This document shows, one piece after another, positions 6,910-16,446 of a DNA stretch of 64,000 bases. Made by a program: the position numbers and the translations under genes. Source of the DNA: Microbispora rosea (lineage in GTDB: Bacteria > Actinomycetota > Actinomycetes > Streptosporangiales > Streptosporangiaceae); contig NZ_FTNI01000029.1 in NCBI RefSeq assembly GCF_900156315.1, positions 21,841 to 85,840 on the forward strand, written 5' to 3'. The number at the start of each line of letters is the position of its first letter. Position 1 is the stretch's first letter. The notes under the pieces were generated by a model. The model worked only from the letters and a program-made list of their open reading frames with translations. It did not search any database and had not been told where the DNA came from.

Positions 6910-9735
6910 CTACTGCTTGCGGTTGTCGACGACCAATCCCAGGTCTGTGTCGTAGTGGATCGCCCAGCGGTCGAGGCTCGCCTGCCCTTGAGGGTCGAGC
7001 TTCAACGCGCGGCTGTTGCGCAGCCACGGATGGTCTCGCCAGCCGTCCAGCGGCTGGAGCTCGCTTTCGGCTGCCCCCGCGAGCTTGGCGGGCAGGCGCA
7101 CCGTACCGCCCAGAACCTCATCGAGGAGGTCCGCTGGCACTTCCCCGTTGATGCCCAGGCGTCGTCCCGTCCATGTGGCGTAGCCGCTGGAGTCCTCGTG
7201 GACGATGACGACTTCGATAGTGGGTTCGCCGTCGCGGACAATCGCCTGAACGATCTCATCGGCGCCCTTGGTCTCGGCGTAGTGCAGACCCTCCAGGGTC
7301 GTGTTCTCGTGTTCCTTGAAGCGCGTCAGCAGGAACTTCTGGGCGGTGTCCACGCGGGCCTGCTGATCTGCGTCCCACTTGGCGAACGCCGCGCGTTCCG
7401 CCTCGGCCCATGCGTCGGGTACGACCGGCATGTCACCGTAGACGGCTGCGACCAGAGCGGGGACCTGGCCGGGGACGTTCCAGGACGAGTCCTCGACGGC
7501 GCAGACGAGCGCGGCGGTGCGCAGCAACAGGTAGCGGCCGTAGATCGCTTCGCTGGCCGGAAGGATCCACGGTGCATACGAGCCGACGGCTTCGAATCCT
7601 GTGAGCACGACGCAGGGTTCACAAACCTCTGCGGGTCGGGGGACGTCGTTGTGGCGGTGGAGCCGGCCGATCCGCTGCAGGAGCAGGTCGATCGGGGCCA
7701 GGTCAGTGACCAAGATGTCGGCATCGACATCGAACGACTGCTCGGCCAACTGTGTCGCGACCAGGATCGTACGCGGACGGTGTTCGGTTGACGGCCCGAG
7801 CCGGGCCAGCGCGGTCTCCGTTCGGTCTGCCCGATGCGCGGCATGCAATCGCCCGTGCAGGAGCAGGACATCGTCGCCGAACTGAGCACGCAGCGCCCGG
7901 TAAGTCTCCTGCGCACGGTCGACCGTATTACGGATCACTAGGGCACAGCCGCCGTCGTGCAGACGGTCCGCGAGGAGCGTGACGACCGCATCCGTGCGAA
8001 CGCCTGGAGCGAAGGCCGATTGGGGCAGCTCGGGGAGCACCTCGACCCGTATGTTGAGGTCCTCCCGCCAGGACGGGCAGTGCTCAACGAGCCGCTGCGG
8101 GCCCGATTTCTCCAGCCAGATCGCGGTGACGCTCGGGTAACCGCCGGGGGCCGGCAGATCGAGTGCCGGCGGATCCTCACTCGACGCGGCACCGGCGAGA
8201 TAGGCGTCGACCAAGGCGCGCCGTTGCGCGGGCGGCAAGGTCGCCGAGAGCAGAACGACCGGCACGCGGGCCTGCCCCAGCCAACGCAGTCCCTCCAACA
8301 GAAACTGGGACATGTACACGTCGGCGGCGTGCACCTCGTCCAGGATCACGACTTTGCCGGCCAGCCCGGCCATCCGCAGCATCACGTGCTTGGTACGAGT
8401 CGCGGCCAACAGCAGCTGATCGATCGTTCCCACAACCAGCGGGGTCAGCAGCCCTCGTTTGCTGCCCAAGAACCATTCCGCAGGCGCCCGCCGCTCAAGA
8501 ACCTCGCCGATATCGAACGACGACATCCCGTACAGGGCGTCCTCGTCCACAGTGCCGTAGATGTCGTCCGGGCTGTCGCCGGCCTCCTCCAGCAGAGCCT
8601 GCCATTCCCGGTTGAAACGGCGCTTGCCATGCAGCAGCGCCACCTGCGACTCTAGACCCGGCGCCACCTTGCCCGCCCACCAGCGCACCTGGGAGAAGAT
8701 CGGGTCGCTGGTCGCCTGGGTGGGCATACCGACGAACACCCCATCCGCTCCGAACCGGGCAGCCAGGATCTCCGCCGCCAGCAAAGACGTCTTGGTCTTG
8801 CCCTCCCCCATCGGCGCCTCGACGATCACAAGACCCGGGCCGCCCATGCACCGGACGGCATCCATCACCATCACCTGGGAGGGACGCGGACCATGCCCAA
8901 AACGGTCCTGGAACACCTCGTTCCCGGGAACTGTGAGCCCGCCCCAACCGCCTCGCAATCCCAACTTCTCCCAAGCTTTGGCAGCGCGCCCGCGGGACAC
9001 TGACAGACTGACGTCGCGCAGATCATCGATCCCCGGGAAGTGACGTTCATCGCTGGCAATCCAGTCCGCCATCACCACCAAGCCGCTCAGATGCAGCTGA
9101 TCGGCGCGACTGGGCACCCGTAAGGGCTGAACCTCCTTCAGCCCCTCGAACCCCAACTGGCGGGTGAAGACCTCGACCACAGCCGACTGCACCCGACGCC
9201 ATCCGAGGCTCTTTCCGTGGAGATGACCCCGCGCGATACGCGGTTCGCACAGCTGCCCCACTGAGGGGAACTTGCCGTGGTGCCCAGCGATCAAAGGCCA
9301 AATCCATGAGATGTGGTCGTCGGCCCACCCTGCTTCTCCCAATACGTCCCGGATGAGCTTCCCGCCTGCCCGGTCGTGGCGCCAACGCTGCCGACCGGTG
9401 TGCATCCAGGTCAGCCCCGAGTGCCGGACTGCCCGTGCCGCCGTCTCGTCCATCTGCTGAAAAGCCGGGGTCGCCTTCCCGCAATCATGGATGCCACAGA
9501 TCCAGGCGAAGAACCGGCGCCCGCGCCCAGGACCTCCCGCCACATCCTGCAGCCAGGCCTTGGTCGACGGGGCGAGGTAGCGATCCCAGATCTGCTCGGC
9601 GACCGCAGCGGTATCGAGAAGGTGACACATCAGCAGGTTCATACGTCCTGCCGCCTTCGCGGCCGACTTTCCCCATAAAACACCCAACTGCCGTGCTACA
9701 TCCGGATCCACGGACCCCAGCTCATACTCGTCCAA
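6910..9735 (-). CDS. cas3: CRISPR-associated helicase-nuclease Cas3 (type I-E)
   Basis: A 941-residue Cas3 with an N-terminal HD nuclease and a superfamily 2 helicase. His38 and the IHDCGK motif (His83-Asp84) belong to the HD domain. The Walker A motif EAPMGEGKT is at residues 306-314, the DEVH box at 466-469 is followed by LLSATLP, and motif VI is QRIGRLHRH. Cas3 is recruited by Cascade to unwind and degrade target DNA. It is the most upstream cas gene, and its 5' region is shared with the leader of the divergent array 2. Confidence 0.96.
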   Translation of the reverse strand: MDEYELGSVDPDVARQLGVLWGKSAAKAAGRMNLLMCHLLDTAAVAEQIWDRYLAPSTKAWLQDVAGGPGRGRRFFAWICGIHDCGKATPAFQQMDETAARAVRHSGLTWMHTGRQRWRHDRAGGKLIRDVLGEAGWADDHISWIWPLIAGHHGKFPSVGQLCEPRIARGHLHGKSLGWRRVQSAVVEVFTRQLGFEGLKEVQPLRVPSRADQLHLSGLVVMADWIASDERHFPGIDDLRDVSLSVSRGRAAKAWEKLGLRGGWGGLTVPGNEVFQDRFGHGPRPSQVMVMDAVRCMGGPGLVIVEAPMGEGKTKTSLLAAEILAARFGADGVFVGMPTQATSDPIFSQVRWWAGKVAPGLESQVALLHGKRRFNREWQALLEEAGDSPDDIYGTVDEDALYGMSSFDIGEVLERRAPAEWFLGSKRGLLTPLVVGTIDQLLLAATRTKHVMLRMAGLAGKVVILDEVHAADVYMSQFLLEGLRWLGQARVPVVLLSATLPPAQRRALVDAYLAGAASSEDPPALDLPAPGGYPSVTAIWLEKSGPQRLVEHCPSWREDLNIRVEVLPELPQSAFAPGVRTDAVVTLLADRLHDGGCALVIRNTVDRAQETYRALRAQFGDDVLLLHGRLHAAHRADRTETALARLGPSTEHRPRTILVATQLAEQSFDVDADILVTDLAPIDLLLQRIGRLHRHNDVPRPAEVCEPCVVLTGFEAVGSYAPWILPASEAIYGRYLLLRTAALVCAVEDSSWNVPGQVPALVAAVYGDMPVVPDAWAEAERAAFAKWDADQQARVDTAQKFLLTRFKEHENTTLEGLHYAETKGADEIVQAIVRDGEPTIEVVIVHEDSSGYATWTGRRLGINGEVPADLLDEVLGGTVRLPAKLAGAAESELQPLDGWRDHPWLRNSRALKLDPQGQASLDRWAIHYDTDLGLVVDNRKQ

Positions 9736-9899
9736 GGACCTCCTCCTTCACATCGTTCGTGGACCGGTCAAAACACTAGAAGCCGCCACCGACAGGAGCA
9801 GGCGATCGTCAGATAGGGTCGCCCGTGGGATCCGAACAGAGCTGAATCGAACTGAATGAAAAACGACACTAGAAGCCAAGAACCCTCTGGTCAGCAAGT
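9736..9899 (+). promoter_or_regulatory. Leader of array 2 and divergent cas3 promoter region
   Basis: This 164-bp gap separates leftward cas3 from rightward array 2. The last 56 nt (9844-9899) align ungapped to the leader of array 1, including ACTGAATGAA and the terminal TCAGCAAGT. The segment near 9740-9765 must hold the cas3 start region. Both an array promoter and a cas3 promoter are expected here; exact elements are not assigned. Confidence 0.7.
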
Positions 9900-11006
9900 G
9901 TCGGCCCCGCGCCCGCGGGGATGTTCCGATGGACGTGCCGTTGATGTTGATGTCCACGACGTCGGCCCCGCGCCCGCGGGGATGGTCCTCCGGCCGCACC
10001 GCCCGCCGTGGCGTCGACGTCGTCGGCCCCGCGCCCGCGGGGATGTTCCCCTCTCGGTCAGCGCCTGGACGATTTCCCGGGCGTCGGCCCCGCGCCCGCG
10101 GGGATGTTCCGAGATCCTCCGCGTGCTCGACGTATTCGGGCCTGTCGGCCCCGCGCCCGCGGGGATGTTCCCCGTTGCGGTCCGGCGAGACCTCCACCGC
10201 GGAGGTCGGCCCTGCGCCCGCGGGGATGTTCCCGGGCAGCGCAGGCGAGTCACGGCGTACCCCCCGTCGGCCCCGCGCCCGCGGGGATGTTCCCTCGACG
10301 GGTCTGATCTGCTCGACATCGTTCGGGTCGGCCCCGCGCCCGCGGGGATGTTCCCGCCGAGCCGATAGCCCGGATCACCTCAGCACTCGTCGGCCCCGCG
10401 CCCGCGGGGATGCTCCCTGGCAGGGCGGGTACGTAACCGCGTTCGGCGCGTCGGCCCCGCGCCCGCGGGGATGCTCCGCACGGCGGGTCCTGGTCGCTGC
10501 GGTCGCCGACGTTGGCCCCGCGCCCGCGGGGATGCTCCCGGCGTCGAGACCGATATCGAGGTGCTGCGTGGGTCGGCCCCGCGCCCGCGGGGATGCTCCT
10601 CGGGCGATAGCCAGGAACACGCCGGAGGAAATGTCGGCCCCGCGCCGGCGGGGATGCTCCGCGGTTGTCACGGTCCTTCGCGGTCTCGTAGAAGTCGGCC
10701 CCGCGCCCGCGAGGACGCTCCCTGGGTGCGCATCCTCGAAGTCGGCGGGGGCCTGTCGGCCCCGCGCCCGCGGGGATGCTCCTGAAGATGGCGAGGGCGA
10801 GGCCTGCGTCGAGATGTCGGCCCCGCGCCCGCGGGGATGCTCCTACCTCCACGGTGATGATGTCCGGCGGCAAGGTGTCGGCCCCGCGCCCGCGGGGATG
10901 CTCCCCTCCCGGCGATCGAGGTCCTGGCCGGCGCCGCGCCGGCCCCGCGCCCACGGGGATGCTCCAGTCGACGACCTGGATCTCGACCTGCGGGAGATGT
11001 CGGCCC
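9900..11006 (+). CRISPR. CRISPR array 2 (type I-E), complete
   Basis: Eighteen 28-nt repeats start at 9900, 9961, 10022, 10083, 10144, 10205, 10266, 10327, 10389, 10450, 10511, 10572, 10633, 10694, 10755, 10816, 10877 and 10938, followed by an 8-nt partial repeat at 10999. The consensus begins GTCGGCCCCGCG. Repeats 1-8 mostly end ATGTTCC, while repeats 9-18 end ATGCTCC or ACGCTCC. Spacers are 33 nt except one of 34. Degenerate repeats cluster at the distal end (10511, 10633, 10694, 10938), as expected for the old end, so the array runs rightward from its leader. Confidence 0.98.
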
Positions 11007-11284
11007 TTCACCAGGTCGATGCATCAGTGGCTGATCAGGAGCGCCTCGTCCTTCAGGTAGCTCGGCATCAGAGGCAACCGTCAGCGCACGGCCCCCTTCT
11101 TGCGCATTCCGGCCGCACCTGTACGAGGAATAGAGCCGAGGCTGCGCGCGATCACTGCGCCACACCGCGACAATGCGACCGACAGCTCCACCATCAGCCA
11201 CCCTGGAAGCCGTCGTGAGCCGAGTCCGCTCACCTGTAGCAGCCGTGTGAGCGCGGCCGCCTGGTCGGCCTTTGGTACGGCCGC
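11007..11284. other. Non-coding stretch after array 2
   Basis: No convincing gene. It holds the trailing end of array 2 and the region downstream of the pseudogene that follows. Confidence 0.4.
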
Positions 11285-12219
11285 TCACCCTGTGTGGTTG
11301 AGCACGTCCCGGGCGGCGTAGCCGTCGTCGGCCGCTACGGCGCGGATGGTGAGCGTGGTGGGCTCGGCGCGGCCGTCCGAGGTGTCGACTCCTCCGGCCG
11401 CGTCGACCACCGATAAGCCGAGCCGGGTCCGGAACACGACCAGGCTGGGGGCTGTGTCGTCGAGCCTCCGGTAGCGGCTCAGCATCTCCGCCGCCGTACG
11501 GTCGTCGCCGGGTCGGCACAGGGCGGGCCAGGCAGGCGGTGACGGCGTCCTACCATGGCTCTCCCTCCGTGATGTCGTCCAGCAATGCACGGGCGGTGGT
11601 GTGTCGCCCGCCAGGGCGTGGGCGATGACGGCGACCTGGCGGCCGTCGAGCATCCGGTGGCCCACGCCGTTGCGGGCGCGGAGGTGGTTCAGGGCGTCGT
11701 TCTAGCAGCCGGCGCCGGTGAGGGCGCGGGTGCCGTCCGCGAGGTGGACCCTCCAGAGCCATTGGAGGATGTCCTGGTGGTCGTCCGCGGTCTGGGTGAG
11801 GGTGGAGAAGGGGACGGGCAGGCCGTCGACGGTGGTGTCGGTACGGGCGTTCAAGGCCTCGTACAGGCCGTCCAGGAGAGTGAAGGGGTGGGCTCCGTCG
11901 CCTGCGCGGATGTGCAGCCGGGCGAGGTTCACGAGGGTTCGAGGGCGTGCCGGGCTGCCCGCCCCGTGAGGGGGCAGGAGGTCAGGTAGAGGGCGGCGTG
12001 GTGGGGCACCAGGTGCGGGCCAGGTCGGGCAGGCCGAGGTCGATGGCCAGGAGGGCGGCCTGGGTTGAACACCGTCGATGCCTTCGACGTGTCGCTGTCG
12101 CGTTCGGCGGTGCCGGCCAGCTCGCACAGGTCGCCCACGCGGGTGTTGAGCGGGGCGCAGGCCGGGCGGGGCCGGGCGACGAGGGGGAACCGCACAAACG
12201 ACACCTGGGTGGGCTCCAT
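11285..12219 (-). pseudogene. Frameshifted actinobacterial hypothetical protein
   Basis: A once-continuous protein can be followed across several reading frames on the minus strand. It starts at MEPTQVSFVRFP (12219), passes through RVGDLCELAGTAERDSDTSK, then AALLAIDLGLPDLARTWC in another frame, then LVNLARLHIRAGDGAHPF and ILQWLWRVHLADGTRAL, and ends with EMLSRYRRLDDTAPSLVVF. At least three frame changes are needed. Proteins of this helical, TPR-like kind often sit near XRE/TPR regulators in actinomycetes, as here. The function is unknown; the gene is decayed unless these are assembly indels. Confidence 0.7.
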
Positions 12220-12431
12220 CAGCGTGCTACTCCCAGGTGACGAGGATCGGGTGAGTGAGCCGATCGAGGACGAACCGCCTGTGGTCGGGGGCTGGTGCGG
12301 GCCGGGTGTCCATGTCCTCCAGGTCCTACAACGCGAGCGTAGCGCGGCGGGCGTCGCCGGCGAGCGCGGCGAGCAGCGCGCGGACACATTGCGCTTCGGC
12401 GGTGCCCGCGCAAGCGTAGCCAGCCGCGCGC

Positions 12432-12831
12432 ATGTCCGACCGCGTCACGAACGACACGGAGACCGGGTTCGGCTGGCCACACACCCGCCTGCTACACAAC
12501 CAGTCGTTCGTGCTTGCCCGGGTTGGCCCGGTCGACTCCGCCGTCGCCGCGCACACCGCGGCGATCGCGCCTACCCCGCCTGGCGGACCCGGCAGATCGT
12601 CCAGGTGCGCCTCCACCAGGCCGTCACCGCCGTACGCCACGGCAACATCACCGATGGCGTCGTCCACGCTGCCGCCGCGCTGCAGACGCTCCCCACCGAG
12701 CAGCGCGCTATCTTCGTCCGGACGGCCGCCGACAACGTGCCCCACCGTGCCCATCAGCGAAGCCAAGCGGCCCGCCGTCGCCGAGTACCGTGAACTCCTC
12801 GCACTGCCCCCGCCCAGTGAGGACCCTTGGG
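12432..12831 (+). pseudogene. Remnant of a TPR-type transcriptional regulator
   Basis: C-terminal fragments of an XRE/TPR-type regulator occur in three frames: FGWPHTRLLHNQSFVLARVG and VDSAVAAHTAAIA, then AVTAVRHGNITDGVVHAAAA with LQTLPTEQRAIFVRTAADNV, and finally AKRPAVAEYRELLALPPP. No N-terminal HTH is present. The remnant runs into the start of the acetyltransferase gene, which was probably its operon partner. Confidence 0.6.
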
Positions 12832-13380
12832 ATGCCCAGCCTCCGCTACGAACGCACCGCCAACGACGACGCCGCCACGGCGCTCAGCAACGAATACGCC
12901 CGCCTCTACCAGGACGTCTACGCCGAGCCGCCGTATAACGGCGGCCCCCTGTACGAGCGGGACCGGTTCCTCGACCGCACCCGCCGCCAAGTCGAACAGC
13001 CCGGGTTCGAGCTGCTGTCCGCCATCGACACCGCCACAGGCGAACTGGCCGGCTTCTGCTTCGGCTTGACCTTCGCACCCGAGAAGTGGTGGCGCGGCGA
13101 CATCACCGAGCCGCCCGCCGAGGTCCTCGCCGCGCCGAAGGCCACCGTCATCGAGCTCGTGCTCCGCAAGCAGTACCGCGGACACGGCCACGGGCACCGC
13201 CTCCTCGCCCAGTGGCTCGCCGGACGCACCGAGCCGTACGGCATGCTCCTCGCCCACCCCGAAGCTCCCGCACACGCCCTGTACCTCCGCTGGGGCTGGC
13301 AGATCGTCGGTACCTGCCAGCCAGCTCCTGACGCCGACATCTCCGACGTCCTCGTGCTCGACCTGGCACCCACCGCCTGA
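12832..13380 (+). CDS. GNAT-family N-acetyltransferase
   Basis: A 182-residue protein with the GNAT fold, which transfers an acyl group from acyl-CoA. The acetyl-CoA loop is visible as VLRKQYRGHGHGHRLLAQWL, similar to the Q/RxxGxG/A motif. The region LLAHPEAPAHALYLRWGWQI matches the C-terminal part of the fold. The ATG at 12832 (MPSLRYERT) is chosen because the upstream open frame is the decayed regulator read out of frame. The substrate cannot be told. It appears intact beside a ruined regulator. Confidence 0.85.
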   Translation: MPSLRYERTANDDAATALSNEYARLYQDVYAEPPYNGGPLYERDRFLDRTRRQVEQPGFELLSAIDTATGELAGFCFGLTFAPEKWWRGDITEPPAEVLAAPKATVIELVLRKQYRGHGHGHRLLAQWLAGRTEPYGMLLAHPEAPAHALYLRWGWQIVGTCQPAPDADISDVLVLDLAPTA

Positions 13381-13395
13381 CTGCCCGCGCTCGAT

Positions 13396-13424
13396 GTCGT
13401 CCTCCCCACGCACGTGGGGGTTCA
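13396..13424. repeat. Lone hairpin resembling a type I-E CRISPR repeat
   Basis: The sequence CCTCCCCACGCACGTGGGGG forms a short hairpin with 6-bp arms and sits in a GTCGTCC...TTCATGG context that looks like a type I-E repeat. It occurs once, between the GNAT stop and the end of the convergent mobilisation gene. It may be an orphan repeat or simply a two-way terminator. Confidence 0.3.
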
Positions 13425-14303
13425 TGGAGCAGGCGGACTGGCTGTGGTTGCAGAAGCTTCATGGCGCAGCGGACGGGTCGGGGATGTTGAGCTGGGCGCA
13501 GGGTTGTCAACGACGGACTTCACCACCTGGTCGATCGTGTGTGGGTGATCGAGGGCGGCCAGAGCCGCCGCCGTACTGGTCCGGGTGGCTACAGCAACGT
13601 CTACGGCTTGCAGCGGCAGGTTCGTACGGCTCTCCAGGACCGACCGCAGTTCCTCGTCCGTGGGTGCAGCGGCGCCGGGGCAGGCGCCCAACTCGTCCAA
13701 GAGTCCGTGCGCGCGCTGCTCAGCGGCGCGTTCCCATCGCGCGCGCTCCCAGTCCTCACGGAAGGGGCCGTGCTCGAAGCTGTCGAACACCGCCTCGTGC
13801 CCGACGCCGACGGTGACTGCCGCGCGCCGCGGGGCGGGGCCACGGGCGTCACGGGAAAACGACGGGGCGGCCTGACGCATCGCCTCCAGTCGGCTCATCC
13901 CGTCTGCGCGCCGCCGGTCGTAGTCCGCCATCGCCTGCGGGTGCAGCGTGCGCAGCCGCTCCTCGCACTTGCGTACGGCCGCCTCCGCGGTGGGGTCGTC
14001 GGCCGCGTGTGGCACGGCAGTGCTCCAGACCCTGCCGACGTCGAGCAGGTCGGCCTCGCCGAGCCAGCGCGCATCTTGGGCTGGCGCCCAGCGGGTCCGG
14101 GCGGCTTGCCGTACAGCGTGCGCCTGCCGTTCCAGCTCCCGCCGGGCGGCGAGGTCACGGGCCTGCGCGATCTCGGCGCGGCGCCGCGCGACGTCGACTC
14201 CGGCCTGGACGGCGACCGCGAGAAGGGAGGTCAGCTGGGCGGTGCGCCCGGCTGCTCTTCCCAGTGCTTCGCGCATCGGGTCGTCGTAGTGCTCACCATC
14301 CAT
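13422..14303 (-). CDS. Mobilisation accessory protein of unknown function
   Basis: A 293-residue alanine- and arginine-rich protein, probably coiled-coil in the N-terminal half (QARDLAARRELERQAHAVRQ). I do not recognise a domain. Its ATG overlaps the 3' end of the relaxase by 11 bp, so it is the third gene of the mobC-relaxase operon and probably helps DNA processing or transfer. No signal peptide or membrane segment is seen. Confidence 0.65.
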   Translation of the reverse strand: MDGEHYDDPMREALGRAAGRTAQLTSLLAVAVQAGVDVARRRAEIAQARDLAARRELERQAHAVRQAARTRWAPAQDARWLGEADLLDVGRVWSTAVPHAADDPTAEAAVRKCEERLRTLHPQAMADYDRRRADGMSRLEAMRQAAPSFSRDARGPAPRRAAVTVGVGHEAVFDSFEHGPFREDWERARWERAAEQRAHGLLDELGACPGAAAPTDEELRSVLESRTNLPLQAVDVAVATRTSTAAALAALDHPHTIDQVVKSVVDNPAPSSTSPTRPLRHEASATTASPPAP

Positions 14304-15951
14304 GCCGGGGCTCCCTGACCATGCTTTCGGACTGCCCGGGAGGGTCCTGGGGCAGCCGTACGGGGTGAAGGTGAGCGGGAGGCGTTGCCGACACCGTGAC
14401 CTGGGTAAGCAGCCGGTTCGCCGCCTGGCGGGCGGCGGCTTCCTGGGCGGCGCGCTGCTGGGCTCGGCGCAGGTCGGCGACTGCGGCGACGAGGGAGGTC
14501 AGCGCGCCGATGACGACCACGCCGGCGAGCGTCGTGTCCCGGCTCATGGTGCCCGACAGAGCTAGCAGCCGGACCGCGGAGCGTAGCCGTATGCCCTCCG
14601 GTGACGGCGCCGGAATCCGGCCGTAGGGGGTGCGGGCGGCGCGCTCGTATTCGTCGGCCGCCTTGGCCAGGACCGGGTTGCCGAGCGCGGCGGCGGCCAC
14701 GCGCAGGGAGTCGGCGGCGGCCCATGCGGCGTCGGCGGCCGAGGCCGGGTCCTGCCTGATGCGGGCCGCTGCGGCTGACGCCGCTTGGGCGGCCTCGCCG
14801 TACAGCGCCTCCCGTTCGGCCCGCGCCCAGTCTTCCCCGCCGGTACGCCACCGGCGGCGCAGCCTGGGTAGGGTGAGCCAGCCGGCCAGGCGGCCCCCGG
14901 CATACCAGATTGGCTCCCCGCTCCCCCACCTGTCGCGGCCGGGCGTGCGGGTCATGCCGGGCAAGCTGACGGCGTAGCCGGTGACCTGGCCGGGGTTGGT
15001 CTGGCTGTGGCGCAGTCGTACGAGTACGCCCTGCTCGGCAAGGCGGCGGAAGAAGTCCTGTTCGCCCAGCGCGGCACGAGCGGCGGCCGCGACCTTCTCC
15101 CGGAGTTCGTCCTGGGGCGTACGCCGCCAGCGGGCGCGCAGCTTGGGCCAGGTCAGGTCGGCGGCCAGCGCCCCTCCCCCGTACCAGACGAGGGCGCCGG
15201 CGGCGGTGCGGTGGTGGTCGAGCGCCACCGCGTACCCGACGACCTCGCCGTCGTCGCGCCGTCGCAGCCTCACGCGCACGCCCACCTGGGCCAGCCTGGC
15301 GATTAAGTCCTCGGTCGAGAGCGTGGCGGCCGCCGCTGCCGCAACGTGGCGCCGCAGTGTCTCGCGCGGGATCTGCGACCAGCCGCGCCGCCCGGCCTGC
15401 TCGCGCTCGGCCCGGGTCGGCCGCTTGGCAGCGGTGCGGTCCCCCGGCGCGGTACGGCGCAGGCCGAGCTCGGCCTCCACGGCCCGGCAGACCTCCCGCA
15501 GCCGGTAGAAGTCGTTGGAGGTGCGAGCCTTGCCGCCGTCCTGCCGGGCGATGGTCGCGACGATATGGATGTGGTTGTCGCCGTGGTGGACGGCGACCCA
15601 GCGCACCGCCTCCGCCTCCTGCCCGTACGGCGCGAGCCCGGTACGGTGCATGACCTCGCGGGCGACGTACGCCCACTCGGCGTCGGTCAGGTCGCGGTCC
15701 TGCGGTGCGGCGCGGACGATGCAATGCCAGACGCGCTCGGCCTCGCCGATTGCCGCGCACGGCTGCCGAAGCAGGGTGGTGAGCCGGGTGAAGTCGCGCT
15801 TGCCGCCCGCGCGCAGCGGCAGCTCGAGCTCGTCCGGCTCCCGCCAGCCGGCGACCAGGTGCGGGTTGACGTGCTCGTTGGCCCTCCCCGGGCCGTACAG
15901 GTAGCGCAGCAGCCCTGCCACGCGGCCGCCGCGCCGTACCTTGCCGATCAC
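14293..15951 (-). CDS. Relaxase / mobilisation nuclease (MOBP-like)
   Basis: A 552-residue relaxase that would nick one strand at oriT and stay linked to it for conjugative transfer. The metal-binding motif is VHHGDNHIHIVATI, the H-x-D-N-x-H-x-H pattern of the relaxase/mobilization nuclease family. The N-terminus MIGKVRRGGRVAGLLRYLYG is typical of actinomycete members. The GTG start at 15951 overlaps the mobC stop by 4 bp (GTGA). The long C-terminal half is probably helical and has no recognised domain. Confidence 0.9.
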   Translation of the reverse strand: MIGKVRRGGRVAGLLRYLYGPGRANEHVNPHLVAGWREPDELELPLRAGGKRDFTRLTTLLRQPCAAIGEAERVWHCIVRAAPQDRDLTDAEWAYVAREVMHRTGLAPYGQEAEAVRWVAVHHGDNHIHIVATIARQDGGKARTSNDFYRLREVCRAVEAELGLRRTAPGDRTAAKRPTRAEREQAGRRGWSQIPRETLRRHVAAAAAATLSTEDLIARLAQVGVRVRLRRRDDGEVVGYAVALDHHRTAAGALVWYGGGALAADLTWPKLRARWRRTPQDELREKVAAAARAALGEQDFFRRLAEQGVLVRLRHSQTNPGQVTGYAVSLPGMTRTPGRDRWGSGEPIWYAGGRLAGWLTLPRLRRRWRTGGEDWARAEREALYGEAAQAASAAAARIRQDPASAADAAWAAADSLRVAAAALGNPVLAKAADEYERAARTPYGRIPAPSPEGIRLRSAVRLLALSGTMSRDTTLAGVVVIGALTSLVAAVADLRRAQQRAAQEAAARQAANRLLTQVTVSATPPAHLHPVRLPQDPPGQSESMVREPRHGW

Positions 15952-16343
15952 GGGATCTTTTTCAGTACGGCGTGCGCCGCCTCATCCAGCCGGGCGACGA
16001 ACCGCATGCAGGCCGCGGCGTACAGGCGCAGGGTCGGCGGCTCCTCCCCCGTCGTGTGCAGCGCCGCCACCGTCTGGTTGAGGTTCACGCCGATCTTGCG
16101 GACCTGTTCGCTCGCCCGCACCAGCTCCCTGAGCGCCCCCCTCAGCGCAGCGACCTGCGACCCAGCCTGACCTCGCGCGGCGGCCAAGGCGGCGTTGGCG
16201 GCGTACGCGCCGCGCGACAGCCCTTCGCGGGCAGCGGCCTCCTCCAGTTCGGCGTACTCGCCGTCGTCGAGCGAGAACTGCACGACGCGGCGCCGCCTCG
16301 GCCCCCGCCGCCGACGGCGCCTCCCCTGCCCGTCCCCATCCAT
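15948..16343 (-). CDS. mobC: MobC-like relaxosome protein
   Basis: A 131-residue protein with a very basic N-terminus, an RHH-like segment (VVQFSLDDGEYAELEEAAAR) and the family signature VRKIGVNLNQTVAALHTTG. MobC proteins bind oriT and assist the relaxase. It starts the minus-strand operon mobC-relaxase-accessory protein. The oriT should lie just upstream, near 16344-16446, but no nick site is identified by eye. Confidence 0.88.
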   Translation of the reverse strand: MDGDGQGRRRRRRGPRRRRVVQFSLDDGEYAELEEAAAREGLSRGAYAANAALAAARGQAGSQVAALRGALRELVRASEQVRKIGVNLNQTVAALHTTGEEPPTLRLYAAACMRFVARLDEAAHAVLKKIP

Positions 16344-16446
16344 CGCCAGCGACCCTGGCCGTCCACCATTGCCCGCACCGTGACGTCATCGCCGCGGCAG
16401 GATTGCGAGCCATGGCGGAGGCAGGAAGGTCCAGATCACCATCACC

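Noticed and set aside
9900..11006. Spacers matching genes in this window (self-targeting)
   Set aside because: I compared several spacers by eye with the phage and conjugation genes and saw no match; a proper search was not possible.
9856..11218. Long frames of up to 429 residues on both strands of array 2
   Set aside because: Translations are repeats of PRPRGCS or GRGADxEHPRG, that is, translated CRISPR repeats.
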